Program-made: the position numbers and the translations under genes
From: Cryomorphaceae bacterium
GTDB lineage: Bacteria; Bacteroidota; Bacteroidia; Flavobacteriales_D; SKUL01
Assembly (NCBI GenBank): GCA_007695365.1
Contig: REDV01000076.1
Span: 1 to 39,273, forward strand
Direction: 5' to 3'
Length of the DNA stretch: 39,273 nucleotides
Notes under the pieces: generated by a model
Database searches by the model: none
What the model saw: only the letters and a program-made list of their open reading frames with translations
What the model was told of the DNA's origin: nothing
Part shown: in pieces, positions 31,950 to 39,273 of the stretch
How positions within the stretch are numbered: position 1 is the first letter of the stretch
Layout of the letters: every line of letters starts with the position of its first letter

Positions 31950-33398
31950 TTACTGAATAATGATTCGGGCGCTTTGAGACCCCGCGCGCAACAGGTACAT
32001 TCCGCCCGGCAAGCCTGAAACAGGAATTTCGTAATCGCTTTCGTGCGAGCGCCTTGCCTCCTGCTGCCAAACCATCTGGCCCGCGAGGTTAAAGAGCGCC
32101 AGATGTTCCGCATCCTCTGCCACTCCCCGCACCCACACTACATCGCGCGCGGGATTGGGATACACCACCAACCTCGGGAGTTGGGATTCCTGATCTTCCT
32201 CAATGGAGGTGACCACCTCATAATCAGGTTGCAGAATATGCATTCCAATGGTCATGTTACTTAAAATGATGGTGCCACTGGGGAGAAACGGATAGGCATT
32301 CCACGAGCCGGTAAATTGCACGTTGTTGTGCTCCGGGATGATATCGTAGTACGCAACTTCCTCAATATCTATGGGCTCCAGGCTATTGAGACGTAAAACC
32401 CTCAATCCCCCGGTGTAGTTGGCCTGGTAGCAATGCTGCCCCTTGATGTACAGGTTGTGATCAATGGAGGGGATGCTGCTTTCAAAAAAGCCCACCAGAT
32501 AGGGCGCTTCGAGCATTTCAACATTCCACACATAGGTGCGCGTGTTATGGCCAAAATTGGCTTCGTCCAGTTCGTCATTCACAAGAAAATAGCGGTGATC
32601 CTCGGTAAGCCATCCCTGGTGCGTGTAAGCATACCCTTCATATGTTTCACGCGCCAGCATTTGAGGGTTATCCTTGTTCGTAACATCCACAATCGTAACG
32701 GTATTCTCATTGGAGGCAAAGGCAATTTCACTTCCGAAGTAATCCGCATCCGGCCCTTGATAAACAACCACCTGCACATCATGGGTGTAGCCGTCTTCTT
32801 CAAATCCGCCAGCCGGTAGCGGGTTGAGCGGGTCCTGAATGTTTACAAAGTGTAATCCGCCGGCGTAGGTGTTGCTCCCCACCGCATAGGCATAGCCCGT
32901 TTCTTCGTTGATGGCCACATTGTGAGCGTTGCCAAAACCCGGGTAATGCGCCGACTCCTCAAACTGAACCGGAGGATTCTGAACATTGTCGAGCTGCATC
33001 AAATCAAACACTTGCATGCCGTGCGCTGAAGATTCTGCCACTACAAAAGCATAGTTGTTGTACACTTTGATGTCTCTCCAAAGGATTTCAAAGTCATGCG
33101 TTGGTAAATTGCCCAGATACACAGCATTCACAGGATCTGTTACATCAAAAAAGGATGTGCCGTTTGAACGCCCCTGAATAGCGTACTCCCGACCGGTTTC
33201 GGGACTCACCCATCCCCAGTTGTCGTTTATGATTCCTCCACCAATGTCTGCCGACGGAAAAAACTTGTACTGGTTCACGTTCAGACAGAGATTCCCATCC
33301 GAGAGACCGTCTTCGCATGGTTGCGCCGTGGCATTGAAGTCTGAAGTCAGAAAGGCTATAAGCCAGGAAACGCATAACAGGGTAGATATTTTCTTCAT
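31950..33398 (-). CDS. Choice-of-anchor B family T9SS protein
   Basis: The protein (482 residues from the ATG at 33398) has a signal peptide (MKKISTLLCVSWLIAFLTS), a central beta-propeller-like region of LVIVD-type repeats (about 30-390: GTSFFDVTDPVNAVYLGNLP, YAFVVAESSAHGMQVFDLMQL, VTIVDVTNKDNPQML) characteristic of the choice-of-anchor B family, and a T9SS sorting domain at the end (LVVYPNPARDVVWVRG, LPGGMYLLRAG). Its substrate or role is unknown. The upstream ATG-less extension to 33431 is excluded because a -7 box lies at 33418-33425, between the two. Confidence 0.9.
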   Translation of the reverse strand: MKKISTLLCVSWLIAFLTSDFNATAQPCEDGLSDGNLCLNVNQYKFFPSADIGGGIINDNWGWVSPETGREYAIQGRSNGTSFFDVTDPVNAVYLGNLPTHDFEILWRDIKVYNNYAFVVAESSAHGMQVFDLMQLDNVQNPPVQFEESAHYPGFGNAHNVAINEETGYAYAVGSNTYAGGLHFVNIQDPLNPLPAGGFEEDGYTHDVQVVVYQGPDADYFGSEIAFASNENTVTIVDVTNKDNPQMLARETYEGYAYTHQGWLTEDHRYFLVNDELDEANFGHNTRTYVWNVEMLEAPYLVGFFESSIPSIDHNLYIKGQHCYQANYTGGLRVLRLNSLEPIDIEEVAYYDIIPEHNNVQFTGSWNAYPFLPSGTIILSNMTIGMHILQPDYEVVTSIEEDQESQLPRLVVYPNPARDVVWVRGVAEDAEHLALFNLAGQMVWQQEARRSHESDYEIPVSGLPGGMYLLRAGSQSARIIIQ

Positions 33399-33417
33399 TT
33401 GAGCAGGTTTAGCAGAG

Positions 33418-33425
33418 CAAAGGTA
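33418..33425 (-). promoter_or_regulatory. -7 box of the choice-of-anchor B gene
   Basis: TACCTTTG on the minus strand is 19 bp before the ATG at 33398. The remaining intergenic space up to 33714 (about 290 bp) shows no other feature I can support. Confidence 0.5.
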
Positions 33426-33714
33426 CGGCAATATTTACTTGAACCACCCTTGCCCATACAGCTAAACAACCACTGCTGGGAATGAAAGCAGGGCGCAGCA
33501 CCATTCTGCCAAAACGACATGCAAAATCTTCGTTTCTATGCCATAGCGACACACATCACTTCGATAGACAAACCTTATACATAGACGCTTAAAGCCTGTT
33601 ATTTATGTTTTTAAACACCACTACCTAAACATTTACTTCACACCTAAAAAAAGCCTTGGTCGGAATATTGATACATGGTGCGAAAGCTTAGAAACAGACT
33701 TAAAAATACAAGTA

Positions 33715-36333
33715 ATGGATTTTAATAAGTTCACCATTAAATCGCAACAGGCCGTTCAAAACGCGCAAACGATTGCACTGGAGCACGGGCACAAAACGGT
33801 AGAGCCGGCACACCTTCTGAAGGGCGTGTTGCGGGCAGATGAAAACGTGGTTCCTCACCTGTTCAAGAAGCTGAACATCAACAGTGATGTGATGCAAAGG
33901 GCGCTCGACAAAATAATAGAGTCCTACCCCAGGGTTAGTGGCGCTGATTTGCAGTGGTCGCCCAAGGCTGGCCAAGTGCTACAAAAGGCCCTCTCCTACC
34001 TCAAGGGTTTTGGCGACGAGTACGTTTCGGTAGAGCACTTGCTGCTGAGCCTGGTTGAATCGGGCGAAGCTTGCGGTCAGTTGCTTCGCGACAGCGGCAT
34101 GAACAAAAAGGATCTCGAAGCAGCCATTCGCGAGTTGCGCAAAGGCGAAAAAGTAACATCCGCCAGTCAGGAAGAAACCTACAACGCATTGGGTAAGTAC
34201 GCCAAAAACCTCAATCAACTGGCACGCGACGGGAAGCTCGATCCCGTGATTGGTCGCGATGAAGAAATTCGACGGGTACTTCAGATACTTACCCGCCGCA
34301 CCAAGAACAACCCCATCCTGATTGGAGAACCAGGCGTGGGTAAAACCGCCATCGCCGAGGGTATTGCACACCGTATCATCAATGGCGATGTACCCGAAAA
34401 CCTTCAGTCAAAAGTGATTTACTCGCTCGATATGGGCGCCCTGATAGCCGGTGCCAAGTACAAAGGCGAATTTGAAGAGCGCCTCAAAGCCGTGGTGAAA
34501 GAGGTTATCGGTGCCGACGGTCAGATTATTCTCTTTATTGACGAAATCCACACCCTGGTGGGAGCCGGCGGCGGCGAGGGCGCTATGGATGCGGCCAATA
34601 TTCTGAAACCCGCCCTGGCCCGTGGAGAGCTGCGCGCCGTGGGAGCTACCACCCTCAACGAATACCAGAAATACTTTGAAAAAGACAAAGCCCTGGAGCG
34701 TCGTTTTCAAAAGGTGCTGATTGACGAGCCCAACCGAGAAGACGCCATTTCCATCCTGCGCGGAATCAAGGAAAAATACGAAAACCACCACAAGGTGCGC
34801 ATCAAAGACGCCGCTGTTATCCAGGCCGTAGAGCTTTCGCAGCGCTATATAACCGATCGGTTTCTACCCGATAAAGCCATTGATCTTGTGGACGAGGCAG
34901 CTTCACGCCTGCGCATGGAAATCAATTCCAAACCCGAAGAGCTTGACGAAATTGAGCGTCGCATTATGCAGCTCGAAATTGAGCGCGAAGCCATTAAGCG
35001 CGAGAAAGATGAAGATAAGCTGCAGCGAATTCAGGAAGAACTGGCCAACCTGAGTGATCGTCGCAGCGACCTCAAAGCAAAATGGGAAGCAGAAAAATCG
35101 CTCGTTGATGGCATTCAACAGGCCAAGGAAGATATTGAACAACTGAAGTTTGAAGCCGAACAGGCAGAGCGCGACGGCAATTTGGGACTGGTAGCTGAAA
35201 TCCGCTACGGGCGCATCAAGGAAGCCGAAGAACGCCTCGAGTCGTTTAAGGCGCAATTGATGGAGGAGCAGAAAAACATGAAGCTCATTAAGGAGGAAGT
35301 AGATGTGGACGAAATCGCCGAAGTCGTAGCCAAATGGACGGGTATTCCCGTGCAGAAAATGCTGGAAAGCGACCGCGAAAAGCTGCTGCGACTGGAAGAT
35401 GAACTTCACAAACGCGTGGTGGGTCAGGAAGAGGCTGTGGTGTCGGTATCAGATGCCGTTCGCCGAAGCCGCGCCGGATTACAAGACGACAAGCGCCCCC
35501 TCGGCTCCTTTATCTTTCTGGGAACGACAGGTGTAGGAAAAACCGAGCTGGCCAAGGCCCTGAGCGAATTCCTCTTTAACGACGAAAACGCCATGACCCG
35601 TATTGATATGAGCGAATACCAGGAGCGCCATGCTGTGAGTCGGCTGGTGGGTGCCCCTCCCGGATACGTAGGCTATGACGAAGGCGGTCAGCTCACCGAG
35701 GCCGTTCGCAGAAAGCCCTATTCAGTGGTGCTGCTGGACGAAATTGAAAAGGCCCATCCGGATGTGTTCAACATTCTGCTGCAGGTGCTGGACGACGGCC
35801 GCCTGACGGACAACAAAGGCCGCGTAGTGAACTTTAAGAACACCATCATTATTATGACCTCCAACGTGGGCTCGCACATTATTCAGGAGAATTTTGAAGA
35901 GATGAACGAGGGCAACCGCGAAGACGTTATTGAGCGAACCAAAAACCAGGTGTTTGAGGAGCTGAAGCGCTCGGTACGTCCGGAGTTTCTGAACCGCATT
36001 GACGAGGTGGTGATGTTCAACCCGCTTGGGCAAAGCGAGGTGCGCGAGATTGTACAACTGCAGCTCGCACAGCTCAAAGAGAAACTCAACGAACGCAATA
36101 TTGAGCTGATTGTGGCTCCCGATGCGCTGGATTACCTCTCGCGCGTGGGCTTCGACCCTCAGTTTGGAGCTCGGCCCATTAAGCGGGTGATTCAAAAGCA
36201 GGTGCTCAATACGCTCAGCAAGCAACTGCTGGCCGGTGATGTGGACACCTCTGCTCCTATTGTGCTCGACGTGTTTGATGGGCAAATGGTTTTCCGCAAA
36301 CCGCTCGAAGAGGAAATTACGCGCATGAACTAG
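33715..36333 (+). CDS. clpB: ATP-dependent disaggregase ClpB
   Basis: A full-length 872-residue ClpB (usual size 857-870). It has the N domain (1-145), the first AAA+ domain with Walker A GEPGVGKT (about 204-211) and Walker [14 protein letters not shown], the coiled-coil middle domain (about 405-530, rich in Glu/Lys) that distinguishes ClpB from ClpA and ClpC, the second AAA+ domain with Walker A GTTGVGKT (about 603-610) and [14 protein letters not shown], and the C-terminal D2-small domain. It lacks a ClpP-binding loop as expected. With DnaK it resolves protein aggregates in the cytoplasm after heat stress. A terminator follows; I cannot point to a heat-shock promoter or CIRCE element upstream. 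Confidence 0.97.
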   Translation: MDFNKFTIKSQQAVQNAQTIALEHGHKTVEPAHLLKGVLRADENVVPHLFKKLNINSDVMQRALDKIIESYPRVSGADLQWSPKAGQVLQKALSYLKGFGDEYVSVEHLLLSLVESGEACGQLLRDSGMNKKDLEAAIRELRKGEKVTSASQEETYNALGKYAKNLNQLARDGKLDPVIGRDEEIRRVLQILTRRTKNNPILIGEPGVGKTAIAEGIAHRIINGDVPENLQSKVIYSLDMGALIAGAKYKGEFEERLKAVVKEVIGADGQIILFIDEIHTLVGAGGGEGAMDAANILKPALARGELRAVGATTLNEYQKYFEKDKALERRFQKVLIDEPNREDAISILRGIKEKYENHHKVRIKDAAVIQAVELSQRYITDRFLPDKAIDLVDEAASRLRMEINSKPEELDEIERRIMQLEIEREAIKREKDEDKLQRIQEELANLSDRRSDLKAKWEAEKSLVDGIQQAKEDIEQLKFEAEQAERDGNLGLVAEIRYGRIKEAEERLESFKAQLMEEQKNMKLIKEEVDVDEIAEVVAKWTGIPVQKMLESDREKLLRLEDELHKRVVGQEEAVVSVSDAVRRSRAGLQDDKRPLGSFIFLGTTGVGKTELAKALSEFLFNDENAMTRIDMSEYQERHAVSRLVGAPPGYVGYDEGGQLTEAVRRKPYSVVLLDEIEKAHPDVFNILLQVLDDGRLTDNKGRVVNFKNTIIIMTSNVGSHIIQENFEEMNEGNREDVIERTKNQVFEELKRSVRPEFLNRIDEVVMFNPLGQSEVREIVQLQLAQLKEKLNERNIELIVAPDALDYLSRVGFDPQFGARPIKRVIQKQVLNTLSKQLLAGDVDTSAPIVLDVFDGQMVFRKPLEEEITRMN

Positions 36334-36355
36334 GTACGCAGTTATAAAACATCCT

Positions 36356-36389
36356 AAAGGGAGTTTCGAAATTTCGGAGCTCCCTTTTT
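36356..36389 (+). terminator. Intrinsic terminator of clpB
   Basis: Arms AAAGGGAG (36356-36363) and CTCCCTTT (36380-36387) enclose a partly paired loop, followed by T residues, 23 bp past the clpB stop. Confidence 0.8.
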
Positions 36390-36431
36390 ATTGGGACGTT
36401 TTGCGTAGCTTGGGCTCCAAATCGGAACGCT

Positions 36432-37178
36432 ATGTCGTCGCGCCGCTACACCCTCAAAAAAGGACTGCTGATTTTCCTTGTGGGATTTGTCGGGGTTTGC
36501 TCCCTGTTGTTCAGCTCTTTTCCGCTCCCAACAGAGCTATTTCCCGATGACTTCAGTCTGAGCGAAACCGAGCTCAAGCTGCTAATATTGATCAATCCCA
36601 CACTCTTGTTAGCTTTTTCAGTAATTCTGGGCTCGCTGCTGCAAAGGCCCACGCGGCTTACTACACCCTATTTTGACTACCTTGTGAAGTTAGAACAACG
36701 TACACTCAGTTCTCAGCCCCTTGTCCATGGGGTTGCTGGCGGAATAATTGCTGGCTTGTCCATTTCATTCGTTACATGGCTTTTTGTGCCTTATTTGCCC
36801 CAGACCTATTTGGCGTTGAGCGAATCCGTGCAACCCGCCGTCATTACGCGCTTATTGTACGGAGGTATTACGGAAGAAATACTGGTGCGGTTTGGCTTGA
36901 TGACTCTTTTTGTGTGGATTGGACTCAAAATAGCACCCCGCGCCATCACCGGCGTACATATAACGGCGGTGCTGTTGGCGGCTCTGTTGTTTGCCATTGG
37001 ACACTTCCCTGCGTTACTGATGATGGTGGACGCTCCCACCCCTGCGCTGATAGCCTATATTCTTTGCGGCAATCTGACGGGCGGCGTGGTATTCGGCTAT
37101 CTCTACTGGAAACAAGGCCTTGAAAGCGCCATGGTGGCCCATATTGTTACCCATTTGGTGATGATTGGATTTGGGTAG
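36432..37178 (+). CDS. CPBP-family intramembrane glutamic endopeptidase
   Basis: The 248-residue membrane protein has about seven hydrophobic segments and the catalytic motifs of the CAAX-protease/bacteriocin-processing (ABI, CPBP) family: EEILVR (about 147-152) as the EExxxR motif, AIGHFPAL with the second His/Phe motif, and the terminal AHIVTHLVM with HxxxB-like His. Members are intramembrane proteases that act on prenylated or secreted peptides. No substrate gene is adjacent. The gene is isolated between the clpB terminator and an intergenic hairpin cluster. Confidence 0.85.
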   Translation: MSSRRYTLKKGLLIFLVGFVGVCSLLFSSFPLPTELFPDDFSLSETELKLLILINPTLLLAFSVILGSLLQRPTRLTTPYFDYLVKLEQRTLSSQPLVHGVAGGIIAGLSISFVTWLFVPYLPQTYLALSESVQPAVITRLLYGGITEEILVRFGLMTLFVWIGLKIAPRAITGVHITAVLLAALLFAIGHFPALLMMVDAPTPALIAYILCGNLTGGVVFGYLYWKQGLESAMVAHIVTHLVMIGFG

Positions 37179-37518
37179 GTTGTTGATTGGATGGGTGAAC
37201 CCATCCCCGGCCCTTCCCTCGCGAGGGAAGGGTGCGCGAATGACATTGATAGAATATCACATTTCCGTCTCGCGGACGAAATCCTGTCCGCGGAAATGAA
37301 GTTTACATAGTACCTTAAATGAATTCGTATGTTGAAACCCGCCGCTCCCGGTGGCTCACCCATTCCACTCTCGAGAGGGCCAGGGGTGTGTTTTTTACTT
37401 GGTCAAAAGTAAGAAACCCACCCCAACACCGACCCTCAACATAACGGTCGCGTCAGATCAGCGTTTGTCGGGGCCACCCCTCCGGTGGAGGGGACAAGGG
37501 CCGCCGTTTCAATTTTGG
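37179..37518. repeat. Intergenic hairpin cluster
   Basis: No gene is seen. The stretch holds several perfect or nearly perfect palindromes: 37211-37232 (22 bp, perfect, CCCTTCCCTCG and its complement), a 7-bp stem CGCGGAC/GTCCGCG with an 8-nt loop near 37270-37295, CTCTCGAGAG near 37370, and a 7-bp stem CCCCTCC/GGAGGGG at 37477-37493. They resemble short repeated palindromes of intergenic regions, and the IS element starts right after them. Confidence 0.6.
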
Positions 37519-37541
37519 TCACGTCCTGAAATAGGTTGACA
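37519..37541. repeat. Left terminal inverted repeat of the IS
   Basis: Begins TCACGTCCTGAAATAGGT and matches the reverse complement of 39058-39080 with two mismatches. Confidence 0.8.
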
Positions 37542-37580
37542 AAACAGGATGTTAAAATGTCAACTTAAATCAGGATTACG

Positions 37581-38000
37581 ATGGATAAATCAAAAAGATA
37601 TGAAGATCACTTCAAACGTCAGGTAGTACTTGAGGTCCTTAGCGGCAGGGTCACTAAGGAAGAAGCCCGCAGGCGCTACAAAATAGGTGGAAAGTCTACG
37701 GTCTTAAAGTGGATGCGAATAATGTCTGGACTAAAGGCTTCAGCCGTTGGTACCGATCCTATCCCTATCTTGCGTTCCATGGGTAAGAAAGAAGAAAAAA
37801 ACACCCCAATCGATAATATTGAAAAAGAGAAGCTTTATGCTGAGATAAAGCGTCTTCAGGCCGCACTAGAACACGCGGAGTTAAAAGGACGTGCATATCA
37901 GATTATGGTGGAAATTGCGCGTGAACAATACGGTATCGATCTTGAAAAAAAGCCTGGAGCCAAACAGTCAAAAGACTCAAAGAAGAACAACCCAAAATGA
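37581..38000 (+). CDS. IS3-family transposase, OrfA (helix-turn-helix)
   Basis: The 139-residue OrfA starts with a helix-turn-helix that binds the IS ends (DHFKRQVVLEVLSGRVTKEE and ARRRYKIGGKSTVLKWMR) and ends in a leucine-zipper-like helix (KEKLYAEIKRLQAALEHAEL). The stop TGA overlaps the OrfB start as ATGA. The preceding codons AAC CCA AAA could allow a -1 slip to make an OrfAB fusion, as in other IS3 elements. Confidence 0.92.
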   Translation: MDKSKRYEDHFKRQVVLEVLSGRVTKEEARRRYKIGGKSTVLKWMRIMSGLKASAVGTDPIPILRSMGKKEEKNTPIDNIEKEKLYAEIKRLQAALEHAELKGRAYQIMVEIAREQYGIDLEKKPGAKQSKDSKKNNPK

Positions 38001-39031
38001 GTTATAAAACTCTTTGTGGGCTGTTTGGCAATACAAGACAAGCCTATTACAAACGCCTCAATTTTGCTGAAGAATCTCTTGCAACAGAAGAAATTATACT
38101 GGGGGCAGTGAATCGTATCAGGATCAGAGCCAGTACCCACCGATGGGGAGCAAGAAAACTCAAGGATCTTGTAAATGAGGAGCTTCTGCCTATGGGTATC
38201 CGTGTTGGCCGAGATCATCTCTTTGACCTGCTACGTGAGAACGGCATGCTGGTACGTAGGCGCAAGCGGAAGTTTTTCACCACACAAAGTCATCATTGGC
38301 TGCACAAGTATGATAATCTTATTCAGGACATGGAACTTACTGATGCTAACCAGCTCTGGGTAGCTGATATTACGTACGTGAAGAGCCAAGGGCATGTGTA
38401 CTACCTCTATCTTATCACAGATGCGTACTCTCAGAAAATAGTAGGCTGGCACCTGTCGAAAGACCTTCGAGCCAGTTCTGCTGTAGCGGCTTTGAAAATG
38501 GCCCTGAGAGCCAATCAGGATATTACCGGTAAGCTGATTCACCATTCTGACCGAGGTGTTCAATATTGCAGCGAGCAATACGTTAAAATCCTTAAAAGGC
38601 ATCAGATCGACATTAGTATGACTAAGCCTGGCTCGCCTCAGCAAAATGCTATTGCGGAAAGGATAAACGGTATACTGAAGGAAGAATGGCTTTATGATGC
38701 CGCCTTTGAAAACCTTAAACAGGGCAAGAATGCCATCAAGAAAATCATTTCTGTTTATAACAGCTACCGTCCTCATAACAGTCTGGGTAATAAAACACCA
38801 GAACAAATACATGACTTAGGTTTTTCAAGGCATCAAGCCGTTCGCGTTATTGGTAAAACCTATACTTACAGAAAAAGGACAGCCTGTGTAGACCATCCTT
38901 TAGAAAGCAATAACGCTTACGGGCAAACGATTATTCCTCGGGCAGTTGCTCCTCAGCAGAGCTGCCTTCCGCTTGATCGTTGTACAGCAAAAAAAGTGAT
39001 AGCAGATGAAAACACAAACAAAAGTTATTAA
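37997..39031 (+). CDS. IS3-family transposase, OrfB (DDE integrase)
   Basis: The 344-residue OrfB has the HTH_21-like N-terminal part (THRWGARKLKDLVNEE) and an rve integrase core with the DDE triad: Asp in LWVADITYV, Asp in LIHHSDRGVQY, and Glu in QQNAIAERINGILKEEW. The C-terminal YNSYRPHNSLGNKTPEQ motif is typical of the family. OrfB is in the -1 frame relative to OrfA and has its own ATG in a 4-bp overlap, so it can be read by re-initiation or frameshift. Confidence 0.95.
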   Translation: MSYKTLCGLFGNTRQAYYKRLNFAEESLATEEIILGAVNRIRIRASTHRWGARKLKDLVNEELLPMGIRVGRDHLFDLLRENGMLVRRRKRKFFTTQSHHWLHKYDNLIQDMELTDANQLWVADITYVKSQGHVYYLYLITDAYSQKIVGWHLSKDLRASSAVAALKMALRANQDITGKLIHHSDRGVQYCSEQYVKILKRHQIDISMTKPGSPQQNAIAERINGILKEEWLYDAAFENLKQGKNAIKKIISVYNSYRPHNSLGNKTPEQIHDLGFSRHQAVRVIGKTYTYRKRTACVDHPLESNNAYGQTIIPRAVAPQQSCLPLDRCTAKKVIADENTNKSY

Positions 39032-39057
39032 CCTTGTCTTTAGACTTGCTATAAAAG

Positions 39058-39080
39058 TGTCAACTTATTTTAGGACGTGA
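39058..39080. repeat. Right terminal inverted repeat of the IS
   Basis: Ends in AGGACGTGA, the complement of the left end. Confidence 0.8.
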
Positions 39081-39118
39081 GATTGATCCGAACTTTTAAA
39101 ATCTTTCCACATATGCTT

Positions 39119-39273
39119 CTATTGTTTCAAAACCTTCCCACTCCAAACCACTTCACCACCCGTAACACACCGCAGCACATACATCCCTGCGGGCAGGTGG
39201 CCCATTTGTAGTATGTAAGTGGTAGCGCCAGGGTTAATGGTGGTGGTGCTGTGGTGGCGGCCGTGCATATCAT
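39119..39273 (-). CDS. C-terminus of a T9SS protein (5' part outside the window)
   Basis: The 51 codons on the minus strand end in LPAGMYVLRCVTGGEVVW followed by SGKVLKQ and stop, the final part of a T9SS type A sorting domain. The frame is open to the window edge; the body of the protein lies beyond it. The IS ends 38 bp downstream of the stop and does not disrupt the gene. Confidence 0.8.
   Translation of the reverse strand, partial: DMHGRHHSTTTINPGATTYILQMGHLPAGMYVLRCVTGGEVVWSGKVLKQ

Larger units (their letters stand above)
37519..39080 (+). mobile_element. IS3-family insertion sequence, intact
   Basis: A 1562-bp element with imperfect terminal inverted repeats of about 23 bp (TCACGTCCTGAAATAGG at the left, its partner at the right with two differences) and the two overlapping transposase frames of the IS3 family. 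The open frames are complete and unbroken, so it may be active. I cannot see a target-site duplication: the bases before 37519 and after 39080 do not agree. Confidence 0.9.

Noticed and set aside
33482-33592. 36-codon ORF in the clpB upstream region
   Set aside because: No promoter box, no neighbour in register and a composition like non-coding DNA; not supported.

Overview
The window looks like chromosomal DNA of a member of the Bacteroidota, most likely Flavobacteriales. The reasons are several secreted proteins with the C-terminal sorting domain of the type IX secretion system (T9SS), a 7TM hybrid sensor kinase/AraC regulator, a YwqK-type lipoprotein, recurrent promoter boxes of the TAnnTTTG class close upstream of starts, and an almost complete absence of Shine-Dalgarno sequences. 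All assignments rest on reading the sequence; no database search was possible.

Layout. 1-3093: the 3' part of a sortilin/BNR-propeller protein and a membrane-bound J-domain protein. 3146-8295: a 5.1 kb block bounded by a 46/47-bp direct repeat, the right copy being the 3' end of a membrane MtfA-like metallopeptidase gene; the block holds a T9SS protein, a large hybrid two-component regulator and an orphan T9SS sorting domain. 9821-10930: a small membrane protein, then three exact 152-bp tandem units built on the 3' end of tRNA-Leu(CAG), the intact tRNA gene, and a decayed second tRNA copy. 10931-16583: RluE, a fatty acid hydroxylase, a large CotH/lamin-tail T9SS protein, a small outer-membrane barrel and an ArsC-like protein. 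16724-19748: a TonB-dependent receptor with its lipoprotein partner. 19768-22037: an NqrB/RnfD-like membrane protein translationally coupled to a DUF2330 protein. 22159-29971: lipoproteins, an alpha/beta hydrolase, a coiled-coil exported protein, a Cys-rich T9SS protein, guanine deaminase, RNase P RNA (rnpB), a DUF2027-Smr protein and a SET-domain methyltransferase preceded by a possible Met-rich small ORF. 29979-37178: thiolase, NlpC/P60 peptidase, choice-of-anchor B T9SS protein, ClpB and a CPBP protease. 37179-39080: a hairpin-rich intergenic stretch followed by an intact IS3-family element. 39119-39273: the C-terminus of another T9SS protein.

Most of the window is housekeeping and cell-envelope function. 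The points that stand out are the tRNA-Leu-derived palindromic tandem array, an 8-10-cysteine module found in two T9SS cargo proteins (in one of them apparently inserted inside another domain), the direct repeats that bracket a small island at the 3' end of the MtfA-like gene, and the stand-alone NqrB/RnfD-like-DUF2330 pair. I saw no CRISPR array, prophage or recognisable defence system.
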